In this document: in pieces, positions 7,078 through 8,387 of the stretch
Position numbering within the stretch: position 1 is the first letter of the stretch
How the letters are laid out: every line of letters begins with the position of its first letter
DNA from: Syntrophothermus sp. UBA1445
GTDB lineage: Bacteria > Bacillota > Syntrophomonadia > Syntrophomonadales > DTU052
Length of the DNA stretch: 8,387 bases
NCBI GenBank assembly: GCA_002329495.1
Contig: DCTH01000235.1
Location: 1,866-10,252 of the forward strand
Direction of reading: 5' to 3'
Translations under genes and position numbers: made by a program
Notes under the pieces: generated by a model
What the model saw: the letters and a program-made list of their open reading frames with translations, nothing else
The model's database searches: none
What the model was told of the DNA's origin: nothing

Positions 7078-8267
7078 AACTCTGGGAAATGACGAAGATG
7101 GCCCTGGAGAGCATTTGGGCCAACCGACTGCGGTCCGCTCTGACCATGTTGGGAATTATCATCGGAGTAATGTCGGTAATACTGGTGGTTACCATCGGAC
7201 AGGGGGGACAGGCCCGTATTCTAAGCGAAATGGAGGGTCTGGGAACCAACCTGTTTGCTGTATATATAGGGTCGGTGGAAGACGGCAACTATGAACGCTA
7301 CCGGTTTACCCTCGAGGATTGCCGGGCCATAAGGGAGTCAGTCGACAGCATTAAGTATCTGGTGCCCATATCCTATGCTTATACCACCGTTGAGGGTCCG
7401 CACCAGAAGGATTCAGCCACTATATACGGTACTGAAGGTGATTATGACGATGTCTATAATTTAAAGATGGCTGAAGGCCGCTTTTTCAACTCCATTGATA
7501 ACGCTGTTGGCCGTCGGGTTATGGTTATAAACCAGAGACTGGCCGAGGATATGTTTGGCTCCGCCCGCGAGGCAGTGGGTAAGAAGCTGAAGGTTAAGCA
7601 GATGTCTGTCGTGATTTGCGGGGTGGCGGAGTCCAGTACGGGATTGTTTGGCCCGGAAAGACCTACCGTGTACCTTCCCATAAAGCTTCATTTCCGTTTG
7701 TTCGACAGTGAAGACAATATAAGCGAAATTTACGGAACCGCGGTAAGCAAGGACCAGGTGGAGGATGCTGCCAAAAAGGCTATCAGAGTACTGGAGGTGC
7801 GTCACCAGGCCAAGGATCCGGAAATCTATCAATTTGTTACCATGGCCCAACAGATGGAGGCGGCGGATAAGGTGCTCGCTATCATAACTACGATAATTGG
7901 GGCCATCGCAGGGATCTCACTCCTGGTCGGGGGAATCGGCATTATGAACATCATGATGGTCTCGGTTACCGAAAGAACCCGGGAGATTGGGATAAGAATG
8001 GCCGTAGGCGCAAGAAGAGAGGATATTATGAAGCAGTTCCTGATCGAATCGGTGGTATTAAGCTTGGCTGGCGGTCTGATCGGGATGATCCTGGGAATCG
8101 GCATATCAATGATCGTCTGTATGGCCATGGACATGCCGGTGGTCATATCCGTGGGAACGGTCATCCTCGCCATGTTTTTCTCCATCGCGGTCGGCATATT
8201 CTTCGGTCTCTACCCCGCCAACCGTGCCGCCAAACTGAACCCCATCGACGCCCTCAGATACGAGTGA
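7074..8267 (+). CDS. MacB/FtsX-like ABC exporter permease
   Basis: This is the membrane subunit that pairs with the preceding ATPase, a 397-residue type VII (mechanotransmission) permease. Its layout is standard: a cytoplasmic amphipathic start with WANRLRSALTMLGIIIG, membrane helix 1 (about 21-43), a large extracytoplasmic domain (44-265), then helices at about 267-293, 320-350 and 357-380. Conserved marks are MNIMMVSVTERTREIGIRMA (291-310) with GARRED following, the ATPase-coupling region, and the C-terminal GLYPANRAAKLNPIDALRYE (378-397). The protein appears complete and intact. GGAGG seven bases before the ATG supports the start, and the four-base overlap with the ATPase gene points to coupled translation and equal dosage. 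With no outer membrane expected in this host, export would be straight across the cytoplasmic membrane via the fusion protein. The substrate is unknown. Confidence 0.95.
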   Translation: MKLWEMTKMALESIWANRLRSALTMLGIIIGVMSVILVVTIGQGGQARILSEMEGLGTNLFAVYIGSVEDGNYERYRFTLEDCRAIRESVDSIKYLVPISYAYTTVEGPHQKDSATIYGTEGDYDDVYNLKMAEGRFFNSIDNAVGRRVMVINQRLAEDMFGSAREAVGKKLKVKQMSVVICGVAESSTGLFGPERPTVYLPIKLHFRLFDSEDNISEIYGTAVSKDQVEDAAKKAIRVLEVRHQAKDPEIYQFVTMAQQMEAADKVLAIITTIIGAIAGISLLVGGIGIMNIMMVSVTERTREIGIRMAVGARREDIMKQFLIESVVLSLAGGLIGMILGIGISMIVCMAMDMPVVISVGTVILAMFFSIAVGIFFGLYPANRAAKLNPIDALRYE

Positions 8268-8288
8268 CAGATGCTCGCCGGGAAGTGG

Positions 8289-8358
8289 GCGCAAGGTGGG
8301 GACGGTTCTTTACTTGCGCGCCAGGGCGCGCAAGTAAAGAACCGTCCCCACCTTGCGC
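8289..8358. repeat. Perfect 34-bp inverted repeat (REP-like palindrome)
   Basis: Bases 8289-8322 are the exact reverse complement of 8325-8358, leaving only AG (8323-8324) between. Each arm is itself bounded by a 7-bp inverted repeat: GCGCAAG at 8289-8295 with CTTGCGC at 8313-8319, and GCGCAAG at 8328-8334 with CTTGCGC at 8352-8358. The body of each arm holds GTGGGGACGGTTCTTTA or its complement. The element begins 21 bases after the permease stop. From memory, similar GGGGACGGTTC-type palindromes recur between genes in Clostridia and relatives, and resemble repeats mobilised by IS200/IS605-like Y1 transposases. No transposase is in the window. As RNA it would form a very stable hairpin and could stop or protect the exporter transcript. 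Confidence 0.9.
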
Positions 8359-8387
8359 TACCACCGAAGGTTGTTAGGAGTTTCAGC

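Noticed and set aside
6340..8267. A MacB protein broken into two by a frameshift
   Set aside because: Each part has its own start, its own ribosome-binding site and a standard ATGA overlap; separate ATPase and permease genes are normal in Gram-positive bacteria.
8289..8358. CRISPR-like repeats
   Set aside because: There is a single inverted pair with no regularly spaced direct repeats or spacers.

Overview
The window looks like chromosomal DNA of a Gram-positive anaerobe in the Clostridia, perhaps a syntrophic or sulfate-reducing Peptococcaceae/Syntrophomonadaceae-type organism. This is inferred from roughly 50% GC, purine-rich Shine-Dalgarno sites, a probable TTG start, ATGA-coupled genes, a YkvI-type permease, and a MacAB-like exporter made of separate ATPase and permease genes with no outer-membrane partner in view. 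No rRNA, tRNA, CRISPR array or transposase gene was found.

Region 1 (1-2448, + strand) is acyl-CoA metabolism. It holds the C-terminal two thirds or so of an acyl-CoA dehydrogenase cut by the window edge, then a complete AMP-forming acyl-CoA synthetase. Together they could activate a carboxylic or fatty acid and start its beta-oxidation; the substrate cannot be read from sequence. The dehydrogenase lacks the usual C-terminal catalytic glutamate and carries one at the alternative, isovaleryl/long-chain type position. The synthetase start is unclear: its best ribosome-binding site serves a short overlapping ORF in another frame.

Region 2 (2449-4265) has a convergent intergenic stretch with a likely terminator hairpin, then a - strand YkvI-family membrane transporter of unknown substrate. 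A 433-base divergent spacer follows, with no convincing gene but with small hairpins.

Region 3 (4266-8267, + strand) is an export cluster: a Yip1-domain membrane protein, a MacA/HlyD-like membrane fusion protein, a LolD/MacB-type ATPase and a MacB/FtsX-type permease. The last three are tightly coupled (two 4-base ATGA overlaps) and should form one tripartite ABC exporter. The Yip1 gene sits 122 bases upstream; an extended -10 box and a 14-bp perfect palindrome in that gap suggest the exporter genes may have their own regulated promoter.

Region 4 (8268-8387) holds a perfect inverted repeat with 34-bp arms and a 2-base centre, 21 bases after the last stop codon. Each arm is itself bounded by a 7-bp inverted repeat. 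It resembles REP-like or IS200/IS605-related palindromic repeats and is the most striking non-coding structure here. I see no clear evidence of a wholly new system; the best leads are this repeat, the Yip1-exporter association and the start region of the synthetase.
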